Shown here piece after piece: positions 1 to 7,186 of a DNA stretch of 14,183 nt. The notes beneath the pieces are model-generated. The model made no database searches and had not been told where the DNA came from. It was given only the letters and a program-made list of their open reading frames with translations. The translations under genes and the position numbers were made by a program. Each line of letters opens with the position of its first letter. Position 1 is the first letter of the stretch. The DNA comes from Sulfuricurvum sp. IAE1 (GTDB taxonomy: Bacteria > Campylobacterota > Campylobacteria > Campylobacterales > Sulfurimonadaceae): positions 1 to 14,183 of the forward strand of contig CAMBHX010000035.1 of the NCBI GenBank assembly GCA_945867285.1, in the 5' to 3' direction.

Positions 1-2592
1 ATCGAAGGATTGACTCCTGCTATTGCCATTGACCAAAAAACCACCTCTAAAAATCCTCGTTCAACAGTTGGTACTATTACTGAAATTTATGATTATTTAC
101 GTCTTTTGTATGCACGTATTGGAGTTCAGCATTGCCATTTGTGCGGTGAGCAAATTACTAAAATGTCAGCACAAGATATAATTAATCAAGTATTGAAGTT
201 ACCTCAAGAGGCCAAGATAGTTATTTTAGCACCGCTGGTAAGAGAAAAAAAAGGGTCGTTTTCTGATATTTTAGAATCATTACGCCATAAAGGGTATGTA
301 AGAGCTATGATTGATGGTGTCATGGTGCGTCTGGATGAAGATATTGAACTCTCAAAAACCAAAAAACATTCCATAAAAGTTGTAATTGACCGTTTGGTAG
401 TCAAGCCAGATAATCATGACCGTATAGCTCAAGACGTTGAAAAAGCACTTAAGGAGAGCTATGGTGAAGTAGAGGTAGAGATACAAAATCATGATGAGAT
501 CGGTATATATGAAAAACTGATTCACTACAGTGAGCATAGTGCATGTTTTGCCTGTAAGGTGAGCTTTGATCCTCTGGAGCCTCTTTCCTTTTCATTTAAC
601 TCGCCAAAAGGGGCATGTCCCGAGTGTGATGGTCTTGGGATTCGATATTCGCTTGATTATGACAAGATTATTGATTCAGAACTTTCAGTTGAGAAAGGCG
701 CTGTTAAAATCGTTTACGGATTTAATAAGGGATACTATTTTACATTTTTAAAAGCCTTTTGTGCAACGGTAGGAATTAATATCACGGAACCATTTTATAC
801 CTTAGAAGAGCATCAAAAAAAGGCTATTCTTCATGGTGGGGTTGAGGATGTTGATTTCAAATGGCAAGATCACCCAATCAAACGGGTATGGCCTGGGATT
901 GTGCGTATAGCTTATGATATTTTCAAAGATGAAAAAGATTTGGCGGACTATATGTCTGAAAAATCGTGTAATGTCTGTGGATCCCATAGGTTAAAACGTG
1001 AGTCGCTTGCGGTGAAGGTAGCAGGACGAGGAATTGGAGATGTGATTTCGATGCCGATGAAGGATAGCTATGAGTGGTTTGCTGATCCTGAGACGTTTGA
1101 ACACTTGAGTGAGCAAAATGCGATGATTGGTGCGTCAATACTCAATGAAATCCGTGAACGACTTTTCTTTCTCTATGATGTAGGATTGGGATATTTGTCA
1201 CTATCTCGAGATGCTCGAACAATCAGCGGTGGAGAAGCACAGCGTATTCGTATTGCAAGTCAAATAGGTAGTGGTTTGACGGGTGTGATGTATGTATTGG
1301 ATGAGCCCAGTATAGGCTTACATGAGCGCGATACGCTTAAACTTATCCGTACACTTCGTTCACTTCAAGAAAAAGGCAATACGGTCATTGTGGTAGAACA
1401 TGATAAAGAGACCATTGAGCACGCTGATTATATTGTGGATATTGGTCCAGGAGCTGGTAAATTTGGTGGGAATGTTGTTTTTGCAGGAACATTGGCTCAG
1501 ATGAAAAAAGCCAAAACATTGACGGCTGATTATCTATCAGGGCGTAAAAAAATTGAGTATTTTTACCGTCGAGGGCAAAAAGAGTGGATGTCGATAAAAA
1601 ATGTGACACTCAATAATATTAATGATTTATCAGTAAAAATTCCACTCAATAATTTTGTATGTGTGACGGGAGTCAGCGGAAGTGGTAAAAGTTCACTTAT
1701 TTTACAAACGCTATTACCAGTGAGTCGAGAGATTTTAAATCATGCTCGGAAGATTAAACGTGTTGCTGGGGTTGAAGTGGATGGATTAGAGAAGTTAGAC
1801 AAAGTGATTTATCTCGATCAAAGTCCTATTGGACGCACTCCTCGCTCCAACCCTGCAACGTATACAGGGGTTATGGATGAAATCCGTACTATTTTCACCA
1901 AAACTAAAGAGGCACAAATCCGTGGATACACGACGTCACGATTTAGCTTTAACGTCAAAGGTGGACGATGTGAAAAGTGTCAAGGGGAGGGTGAAATCAA
2001 AATTGAGATGCATTTCTTACCTGATATTATGGTGAAGTGTGATGCATGTCATGGTAGTCGTTACAACCTTCAGACACTTCAAGTGGAGTATAAGGGTAAG
2101 GCGATTTCAGATGTGCTTAATATGAGTGTTGGTGAGGCATTAGAATTTTTTGCCCCTATTCCAAAAATTAAAGTGATTTTACAAACGCTTAGTGATGTTG
2201 GATTGGACTATATAACGTTGGGACAAAATGCTGTTACCCTCTCAGGCGGTGAAGCGCAACGGATTAAACTTGCAAAAGAATTGAGTCGTCGAGATACAGG
2301 AAAAACTCTCTATATTCTCGATGAACCTACAACTGGATTGCATTTTGACGATGTTAATCGTTTGACAAAAGTGCTACATAACTTTGTTGAGCTTGGTAAT
2401 TCAGTGTTGGTTATCGAACATAATCTTGATATGATTAAAAATGCTGATTATATCATTGATATGGGACCTGAAGGAGGAAGTGGTGGCGGACTTCTTGTTG
2501 ATGAAGGTATTCCTGAGCACATTGCAGCTAATTGGGAAAAAACTGGAAGTTTTACTGGAAAATATTTGTCAATTGAGTTAAATAGGGTATAA
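1..2592 (+). CDS. uvrA: UvrABC excinuclease subunit A, 5' end cut by the window edge
   Basis: UvrA is the ATP-driven damage sensor of nucleotide excision repair; it loads UvrB on lesions. The frame is open from base 1 (I-E-G-L-T-P-A-I-A-I-D-Q-K-T), so the TTG at base 10 is not the start; roughly 80 N-terminal residues, including the first Walker A, lie outside. The 863 visible codons carry the rest of a tandem ABC ATPase: a first zinc module (C-F-A-C at 544-555 and C-P-E-C at 616-627), the first signature I-S-G-G-E-A-Q-R near 1222, its Walker B V-L-D-E-P-S-I-G-L-H, the second Walker A G-V-S-G-S-G-K-S-S near 1669, a second zinc module (C-E-K-C at about 1970, C-D-A-C at about 2040), the second signature L-S-G-G-E-A-Q-R near 2240, and Walker B I-L-D-E-P-T-T-G-L-H. 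No lesion is seen. It ends in TAA with a second TAA directly behind. Confidence 0.98.
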   Translation: MEGLTPAIAIDQKTTSKNPRSTVGTITEIYDYLRLLYARIGVQHCHLCGEQITKMSAQDIINQVLKLPQEAKIVILAPLVREKKGSFSDILESLRHKGYVRAMIDGVMVRLDEDIELSKTKKHSIKVVIDRLVVKPDNHDRIAQDVEKALKESYGEVEVEIQNHDEIGIYEKLIHYSEHSACFACKVSFDPLEPLSFSFNSPKGACPECDGLGIRYSLDYDKIIDSELSVEKGAVKIVYGFNKGYYFTFLKAFCATVGINITEPFYTLEEHQKKAILHGGVEDVDFKWQDHPIKRVWPGIVRIAYDIFKDEKDLADYMSEKSCNVCGSHRLKRESLAVKVAGRGIGDVISMPMKDSYEWFADPETFEHLSEQNAMIGASILNEIRERLFFLYDVGLGYLSLSRDARTISGGEAQRIRIASQIGSGLTGVMYVLDEPSIGLHERDTLKLIRTLRSLQEKGNTVIVVEHDKETIEHADYIVDIGPGAGKFGGNVVFAGTLAQMKKAKTLTADYLSGRKKIEYFYRRGQKEWMSIKNVTLNNINDLSVKIPLNNFVCVTGVSGSGKSSLILQTLLPVSREILNHARKIKRVAGVEVDGLEKLDKVIYLDQSPIGRTPRSNPATYTGVMDEIRTIFTKTKEAQIRGYTTSRFSFNVKGGRCEKCQGEGEIKIEMHFLPDIMVKCDACHGSRYNLQTLQVEYKGKAISDVLNMSVGEALEFFAPIPKIKVILQTLSDVGLDYITLGQNAVTLSGGEAQRIKLAKELSRRDTGKTLYILDEPTTGLHFDDVNRLTKVLHNFVELGNSVLVIEHNLDMIKNADYIIDMGPEGGSGGGLLVDEGIPEHIAANWEKTGSFTGKYLSIELNRV

Positions 2593-2593
2593 T
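2566..2593 (+). promoter_or_regulatory. Candidate sigma70 promoter for the HDOD-polA operon, inside the end of uvrA
   Basis: A -35 element TTGTCA (2566-2571, five of six consensus bases) and a perfect -10 TATAAT (2588-2593) are separated by 16 bp. The -10 overlaps the uvrA stop codon. Transcription would start near 2600 and leave a leader of about 135 nt before the HDOD start at 2736. Spacing and both hexamers are good, but AT-rich DNA yields such matches by chance and no start site is known. Confidence 0.5.
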
Positions 2594-2638
2594 AATTTAG
2601 AAGTTACCCATTTTTTTAGGAAGAGACCAAAGAGGTTG

Positions 2639-2656
2639 TAGGGATAAGTATCCCTA
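2639..2656. repeat. Inverted repeat in the leader of the HDOD gene
   Basis: TAGGGATA and TATCCCTA (8-bp arms) face each other around AG. As RNA this gives a 7-bp stem with three G-C pairs and an AAGU tetraloop. No U-tract follows on either strand, so it does not look like a rho-independent terminator. It may be a protein-binding palindrome or a leader hairpin that stabilises or regulates the HDOD-polA message. Confidence 0.45.
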
Positions 2657-2735
2657 AAATACTCATAAAACTGGAAGAAGCAGAGTTTTTCGAGAAAAAA
2701 TTATAAATTAAAATTATAAAAACAAGGAAATCCAT

Positions 2736-3548
2736 ATGAAAAATTCGATGGTTGATAGCATTAAATCTCTTCCACCTCTTCCAAAGACAGTTATTGACAT
2801 GCAACGTGTCTGTAGCGATCCCAGCTCATCAATTGATGATTTGACAAAAACGGTTGAAGGTGATCCTATGATTGTGGCAAACTTACTTAAAGCTGCCAAT
2901 TCTCCACTGTATTCATTGCGACGTGAGATTAATAATGTGTCTCAAGCGGTTTCACTTTTTGGGATGAGTATGACTCGCTCGATCGGGTTGGGTAATTCGG
3001 TGCGAAAATTGCTCAATGTTGATATGGAGCCTTATGGAATTAGTTCAGAGCGTTTTGCAGAAGTTTCTTCTATACAGGCTGTATTGGTTCATAAATGGTT
3101 TAGCGCTATCGATCGTAATAAAGCTGACAAGCTTTTTTTGGCAGCATTTTTACAAGAGAGTGGAAAAATTGTTATTGCAAGTGATATTATTCAAGAAGAA
3201 TTGGTAACTAATTTTAAATCTGATATTGAAACAGCTTTGGATATTTCAATTGTAGAGAATAGTTTTGTTGGAGCTACAACAGCAGAAGTATCAGCTGCCA
3301 TTTTTTCACACTGGAATTTTGATCGTGAGTTTATTCAAATGATCGAGTTTTCTGATAATCCTTCCAGAGCCCCTGAAGAGTTCATAGAATATTCAACTGT
3401 TTTAAATATTATCAAAACGGTTGCTCCGATTAATAATCCTTTAAGTGAGCGTGCAATAACACAGGCTTTAAAAAAAGCGCAGGAGGCTGGACTCAATGTT
3501 GATGCTCTTCAAAAGGCAATCAATATGGTGACTGAGAATTTAGCATAA
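2736..3548 (+). CDS. HDOD-domain protein (regulatory output domain)
   Basis: The 270-residue protein is almost entirely one HDOD domain (about residues 8-205), with typical family stretches: S-L-P-P-L-P-K-T-V at 11-19, D-P-M-I-V-A-N-L-L-K-A-A-N-S-P-L-Y at 43-59 and A-V-S-L-F-G at 71-76. At the place where true HD phosphohydrolases carry the metal-binding His-Asp (L-L-H-D-x-G-K) it reads F-L-Q-E-S-G-K (138-144), so metal-dependent hydrolysis is not expected; that loss is normal for HDOD proteins. No signal peptide or membrane segment is seen, so it should be cytosolic. The ATG is set by the AAGGAAA ribosome site 5 nt upstream. The family is linked to signalling and stress responses, but no exact role is assigned. 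It is co-transcribed with polA, whose start lies 3 nt past its stop. Confidence 0.9.
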   Translation: MKNSMVDSIKSLPPLPKTVIDMQRVCSDPSSSIDDLTKTVEGDPMIVANLLKAANSPLYSLRREINNVSQAVSLFGMSMTRSIGLGNSVRKLLNVDMEPYGISSERFAEVSSIQAVLVHKWFSAIDRNKADKLFLAAFLQESGKIVIASDIIQEELVTNFKSDIETALDISIVENSFVGATTAEVSAAIFSHWNFDREFIQMIEFSDNPSRAPEEFIEYSTVLNIIKTVAPINNPLSERAITQALKKAQEAGLNVDALQKAINMVTENLA

Positions 3549-3551
3549 AGT

Positions 3552-6317
3552 ATGGCTGGTCAAACTGTTACGATTATTGATACGTTCGGATTTTTTTTCC
3601 GTTCTTTTTATGCTCTTCCTCCTCTCAAAAATCGTCATGGTTTTCCTACGGGATTGTTGACGGGATTTATTAATCTCATTGCAACTCTGCACAAAGAACA
3701 CAGTAGCGATTATCTCATCTTTGCATTGGATGCCAAGGGGCCTAGTTTTCGTAATGATATCGATCCAAACTATAAAGCCAATCGCTCTCCTGCACCTCCA
3801 GAACTAACACAACAACTACCAATTGCTATCGAGTGGATTGACAAGATGGGATATAAATCGCTTATTCAAAGTGGTTTTGAAGCGGATGATATGATAGCCT
3901 CAGTAGTTCATCATGCAAAACTTCAGGGAATTAACGTTCGTGTTGTCTCGCATGATAAGGATTTGTATCAGCTTATCGATGATGATAAGGTTGTGCTGGT
4001 TGATGCTATCAGTAAAAAAGTGATGAATGAGCATCATTGTGATGAAAAATATGGGGTTCATCCTCGTCAATTTATCGATTACCAATCTCTTATTGGTGAT
4101 ACGGCTGATAATGTTCCTGGGGTTAAAGGGATAGGAAAAGTGACTGCACAAAAGCTCCTAGCTCAGTTTGGCACTCTTGATACACTCTATGATAGATTGG
4201 ATGAAGTGACCCCACTTCGGATTAAGGGGCTACTTGAAACGTATCGAGATGATGCCTTTCGTTCCCGTGAATTGGTACGTCTCAAAGATGATGTATTTGA
4301 AAATCTTGATTTTTCTGAATTTGCGATGCACTTTGATAACCCTTTTCACCCTATTTATGATGATTTAGTCCATTATGAGATGAATGCGGTTTTGCGCACC
4401 CTTAAAGCCAAAGCACTGTTTGAAGAGTCTCGGGAAGTTTCTAAGATAAATGACATCCCGTCATACCCTCCAAAGAAAAAAAATGATTTATTGATGTCTC
4501 TGGAGCAAAAAGAAAAAGAGAGAACTACATCTGAATGCAGTACGGTTTTATTAGATAATGACAACACTTTGTTGGCGCTTGTTTCAGCTATAACAGCAGA
4601 TACGCTAGTAGCATTTGATACGGAAACGACAGGTTTAAATCCTCATGTTGATACACTTGTTGGTTTTAGTTTTGCATTGAATGGGTGTTGCGGTTATTAT
4701 GTTCCGATGAGTCATAACTATTTAGGTGTGGGGAATCAAGTATCCAAAGAGGGGGCTAAAAAAGCGCTAGTGGAGATTTTCAAGGGTAAAATCATCGGAC
4801 ATAATCTCAAATTTGATCTCCATTTTGTAACTCGATTTTTAGAAGTAGAGCGTTTGCCTATTTATGCTGATACGATTGTATTGGCATGGCTGGGTGATTC
4901 CAATCGATCTTTTTCGATGGATTCACTGGCCAGTTCACTGTTGAACCGTGAGATGATCCATTTCAAAGATACGGTCAAGCGTGGGGATAATTTCTCTAGT
5001 GTTGCGATCGAGGATGCGTGTGCGTATGCAGGAGAAGATGCGTTTGTGACGTATCAACTTTTTGAAGTATTGAAAGAGCAATTGATACTCAAAGGGGGAA
5101 AAGAGGCGTTTGATGAAGCATTGGGCGTCGAGTTTCCTTTTGTGTCAACATTGTTAGGAATGGAAAAAGAGGGAATAGCGGTTGATGTTGATACATTAGA
5201 ACGTTTCAAGGTTGAAGTAGCTGGTGAAATAGCTAGCTTGACACAGGGTATTCATGAGGTATGTGGTACAGTTTTCAACCTCAATTCGCCCAAGCAACTT
5301 GGGGTGATTTTGTTTGAAACACTGGGGCTGCCAACCGCCAAAAAAACCAAAACGGGCTACAGCACGGATGAATCTGTTTTGGAGGGGTTACGAGATGCCC
5401 ATGAAGCGATACCATTGTTGTTGCAGTATCGTGAATATCACAAGCTTTTTTCTACCTATATTGAGCCATTAATAGCCCTTGCGAAATCGGATGCACACTC
5501 TCGTATTTACACCTCATTTGTGCAAACGGGAACTGCAACAGGACGACTAAGTTCTAAAAACCCAAATTTGCAAAACATCCCTGTCAAAACAGCATTGGGG
5601 ATGCGTATTCGTGAAGCTTTTGTAGCTCCAAAGGGTAAAAAACTTATCGGAATTGACTATTCACAAATTGAATTGCGATTGTTGGCACATTTTAGTGGTG
5701 ACGAAGTGCTTATCCGTGCTTTTAATGAAGGGTTGGATATTCATACTCAGACTGCTATTACACTTTTTGGTGAGGAAGAAGCGCCTAAAAAGCGTAATAT
5801 CGCCAAAACAGTAAATTTTGGATTACTCTATGGAATGGGAGCCAAGAAACTTTCTGAAACATTGGGGATTTTACCTAAAGAGGCCAAAGAGATTATCGAA
5901 AAATATTTCCAATCATTTCCTAGTGTTAAGGATTATTTTAGTGGTATCGTTGAGCAGGCTCGTGAGACAGGATATGTAGAGACATTGTTGCACCGACGAC
6001 GCTATTTTGATTTCGCCTCCGCTACACCAATGCTCAAAGCGGCATACGAGCGTGAATCGGTCAATACAGTATTTCAAGGCTCCGCCTCCGATCTCATCAA
6101 ACTCTCGATGAACAAGATTGATACCCTGATTCGAGATGAAGATTTAAGTGCTCGTATGTTACTACAAATTCACGATGAACTGATTTTTGAAGTGGATGAG
6201 AATCACGTAGATGTTTTGGCACAACGATTTGTAGAGATTATGGAAAATATCATCCCTTTGAAAATACCTCTCAAGACGTCGATGCATATTGGAAATCATT
6301 GGGGTGAATTGAAATAG
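3552..6317 (+). CDS. polA: DNA polymerase I
   Basis: PolA fills repair gaps and removes Okazaki primers. The 921 residues show all three modules. The 5'-nuclease domain (1-about 290) has D-A-K at 60-62, F-E-A-D-D-M at 109-114, S-H-D-K-D-L at 133-138 and G-D-T-A-D-N-V-P-G with the helix-hairpin-helix at 182-200. The 3'-5' exonuclease domain (about 340-510) keeps Exo I D356/E358 (F-D-T-E-T-T-G-L), Exo II N418 and D422, and Exo III Y492/D496, so proofreading should work. The polymerase domain (about 520-921) has motif A I-D-Y-S-Q-I-E with D702, motif B R748, K752, F756, Y760, and motif C H874-D875-E876. Start is the ATG 3 nt after the HDOD stop with only a weak ribosome site, suggesting translational coupling. 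Codons 14-17 contain a run of eight T. No clear terminator follows. Confidence 0.98.
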   Translation: MAGQTVTIIDTFGFFFRSFYALPPLKNRHGFPTGLLTGFINLIATLHKEHSSDYLIFALDAKGPSFRNDIDPNYKANRSPAPPELTQQLPIAIEWIDKMGYKSLIQSGFEADDMIASVVHHAKLQGINVRVVSHDKDLYQLIDDDKVVLVDAISKKVMNEHHCDEKYGVHPRQFIDYQSLIGDTADNVPGVKGIGKVTAQKLLAQFGTLDTLYDRLDEVTPLRIKGLLETYRDDAFRSRELVRLKDDVFENLDFSEFAMHFDNPFHPIYDDLVHYEMNAVLRTLKAKALFEESREVSKINDIPSYPPKKKNDLLMSLEQKEKERTTSECSTVLLDNDNTLLALVSAITADTLVAFDTETTGLNPHVDTLVGFSFALNGCCGYYVPMSHNYLGVGNQVSKEGAKKALVEIFKGKIIGHNLKFDLHFVTRFLEVERLPIYADTIVLAWLGDSNRSFSMDSLASSLLNREMIHFKDTVKRGDNFSSVAIEDACAYAGEDAFVTYQLFEVLKEQLILKGGKEAFDEALGVEFPFVSTLLGMEKEGIAVDVDTLERFKVEVAGEIASLTQGIHEVCGTVFNLNSPKQLGVILFETLGLPTAKKTKTGYSTDESVLEGLRDAHEAIPLLLQYREYHKLFSTYIEPLIALAKSDAHSRIYTSFVQTGTATGRLSSKNPNLQNIPVKTALGMRIREAFVAPKGKKLIGIDYSQIELRLLAHFSGDEVLIRAFNEGLDIHTQTAITLFGEEEAPKKRNIAKTVNFGLLYGMGAKKLSETLGILPKEAKEIIEKYFQSFPSVKDYFSGIVEQARETGYVETLLHRRRYFDFASATPMLKAAYERESVNTVFQGSASDLIKLSMNKIDTLIRDEDLSARMLLQIHDELIFEVDENHVDVLAQRFVEIMENIIPLKIPLKTSMHIGNHWGELK

Positions 6318-6383
6318 ATCTCGTCATTCATTCTATTGGCACTTCGCCTATATAGATTGGAATCCCAAGCTAAAAGGAAAAGT

Positions 6384-6581
6384 ATGGTATTTTGGGTTAT
6401 GCCAGTGTATGTAATATCTGGAATCGCTTTACTCGTTAGCGGATATGTATCCTATGCCAACAAACCATTATGTACACAGAATATAGCTATACGAATGGTA
6501 TACGTAACATTTTTATATCTTAGTTGGATTCGGAATAACGAATTGACTTTATTATCGTATTGCGATAATATATCTATATGA
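6384..6581 (+). CDS. Possible small membrane protein upstream of higB, unrecognised
   Basis: This frame is open without a stop from just after polA (6318) to a TGA at 6579-6581. The best start is ATG 6384, preceded by AAGGA (6374-6378) at 5-nt spacing; a TTG at 6336 would add 16 residues. The 65-residue product has one hydrophobic stretch (about residues 3-24, V-M-P-V-Y-V-I-S-G-I-A-L-L-V-S-G-Y-V) and a second weaker one near 37-49. Its stop overlaps the higB start as ATGA, the usual form of a coupled gene pair. Against it: no family is recognised, the tail lies in the higBA promoter, and 260 bp of decayed or non-coding AT-rich DNA could stay open by chance. Confidence 0.3.
   Translation: MVFWVMPVYVISGIALLVSGYVSYANKPLCTQNIAIRMVYVTFLYLSWIRNNELTLLSYCDNISI
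6543..6571 (+). promoter_or_regulatory. higBA promoter
   Basis: TTGACT (6543-6548) and TAATAT (6566-6571) are spaced by exactly 17 bp. Transcription would begin near 6578, at or beside the A of the higB ATG, so the toxin message would be leaderless or nearly so. Consistent with that, no ribosome-binding sequence precedes higB. Confidence 0.6.
6550..6570. promoter_or_regulatory. Candidate HigA operator palindrome
   Basis: A perfect inverted repeat, TATTATCG and CGATAATA with a 5-nt centre TATTG, fills the spacer between -35 and -10 and covers most of the -10. HigA antitoxins repress their own promoters by binding such palindromes through the helix-turn-helix, so position and symmetry fit autoregulation. 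Binding itself is inferred. Confidence 0.6.
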
Positions 6582-6859
6582 TAAAGTCATTTAAGTGCAA
6601 AGAGACAGAGAAGCTATTTTGGGAAAAGAATAGTAAAAAATTTCCTATCACCCTTATGATGCGTGCCAAGATCAAACTTGATATGCTCGATGCCGCACAA
6701 GAAAAACAAGATTTACGTATCCCTCCTGCCAATCATCTCGAAGAGTTAAAAGGCAATTTGTCGGGATATATGAGTATTCGAATCAATAACCAGTTTCGTG
6801 TCGTGTTTCGCTTTGACGGAAAAGATGCGTATGATGTACATATCACAGACTATCATTAA
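6578..6859 (+). CDS. higB: HigB-type mRNA interferase toxin (RelE/ParE superfamily)
   Basis: The 93-residue protein matches the HigB family along its whole length: M-I-K-S-F-K-C-K-E-T-E-K-L-F at the start, D-L-R-I-P-P-A-N-H-L-E-E-L at 45-57, S-I-R-I-N-N-Q-F-R-V-V-F-R-F at 66-79 and the closing D-V-H-I-T-D-Y-H at 86-93. Family members cut mRNA on the ribosome; the basic residues around R68 and R74 and the C-terminal His93 are the expected active region. The gene is full length with no visible defect. Toxin before antitoxin is the usual higBA order. It has no Shine-Dalgarno sequence, in contrast to higA 11 nt downstream, which should favour antitoxin synthesis. It sits in the polA-aminopeptidase interval, probably as a small acquired module, although no insertion scar is visible. 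Confidence 0.92.
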   Translation: MIKSFKCKETEKLFWEKNSKKFPITLMMRAKIKLDMLDAAQEKQDLRIPPANHLEELKGNLSGYMSIRINNQFRVVFRFDGKDAYDVHITDYH

Positions 6860-6870
6860 AGGAAAAAAAG

Positions 6871-7167
6871 ATGAAAGAGATACGACCATCCACTCATCCA
6901 GGTGTTATCCTCAAACTCGAATTTGCCGAACCGCTTAACTTGACACAAGCGCGTATGGCACAAGACCTCGATGTAGGAATTAAGACACTCAGTGAGCTCT
7001 ACAACCAAAAGCGGGGTATCAGTGCAGTTATGGCACTTAAGCTCTCAGAGTATTTTGGAACGACTCCACAGTTTTGGATGACTTTGCAGGATAATTTTGA
7101 TTTGTACCAAGCTTATATGCAGGAAAAAAGTGCAATCAATAATATTAAAAGACTACAAGTAGCATAA
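6871..7167 (+). CDS. higA: HigA-type antitoxin, XRE-family DNA-binding protein
   Basis: The 98-residue protein opens with the HigA hallmark R-P-S-T-H-P-G-V-I-L (5-14), followed by an XRE helix-turn-helix at about 24-45 (L-T-Q-A-R-M-A-Q-D-L-D-V-G-I-K-T-L-S-E-L) and the family stretch S-A-V-M-A-L-K-L-S-E-Y-F-G-T-T-P-Q-F-W-M at 51-70. It should bind and neutralise HigB and repress the shared promoter, probably at the palindrome 6550-6570. A strong ribosome site AAAGGA (6858-6863) precedes the ATG by 7 nt and overlaps the higB stop. The gene is complete. Only 19 nt separate it from the aminopeptidase gene, without a terminator between, so read-through into M18-flgS is likely. Confidence 0.93.
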   Translation: MKEIRPSTHPGVILKLEFAEPLNLTQARMAQDLDVGIKTLSELYNQKRGISAVMALKLSEYFGTTPQFWMTLQDNFDLYQAYMQEKSAINNIKRLQVA

Positions 7168-7186
7168 AAAATAAAAGGTTTGATGT

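Noticed and set aside
2585..2617. GGGTA/TACCC hairpin over the uvrA stop followed by seven T, as a uvrA terminator
   Set aside because: The stem has only 5 bp with a 15-nt loop, and its left arm overlaps the TATAAT of the better-supported promoter.
2639..2647. TAGGGATAA, which equals the first half of the I-SceI recognition site
   Set aside because: The second half of the site is absent; the bases are explained by the palindrome 2639-2656.
6337..6351. TGGCAC at 6337 as the -24 element of a sigma54 promoter
   Set aside because: The -12 position reads CTAT instead of TTGC, so the second half of the motif is missing.
6319..6408. A second protein-like frame, rich in aromatic residues, after polA (30 codons, ends in TAA)
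   Set aside because: It has no suitable start or ribosome site and no recognisable family; kept only as part of the unexplained interval.
6441..6452. Palindrome GGATATGTATCC
   Set aside because: The arms are 5 bp in AT-rich DNA and there is no supporting position or partner site.
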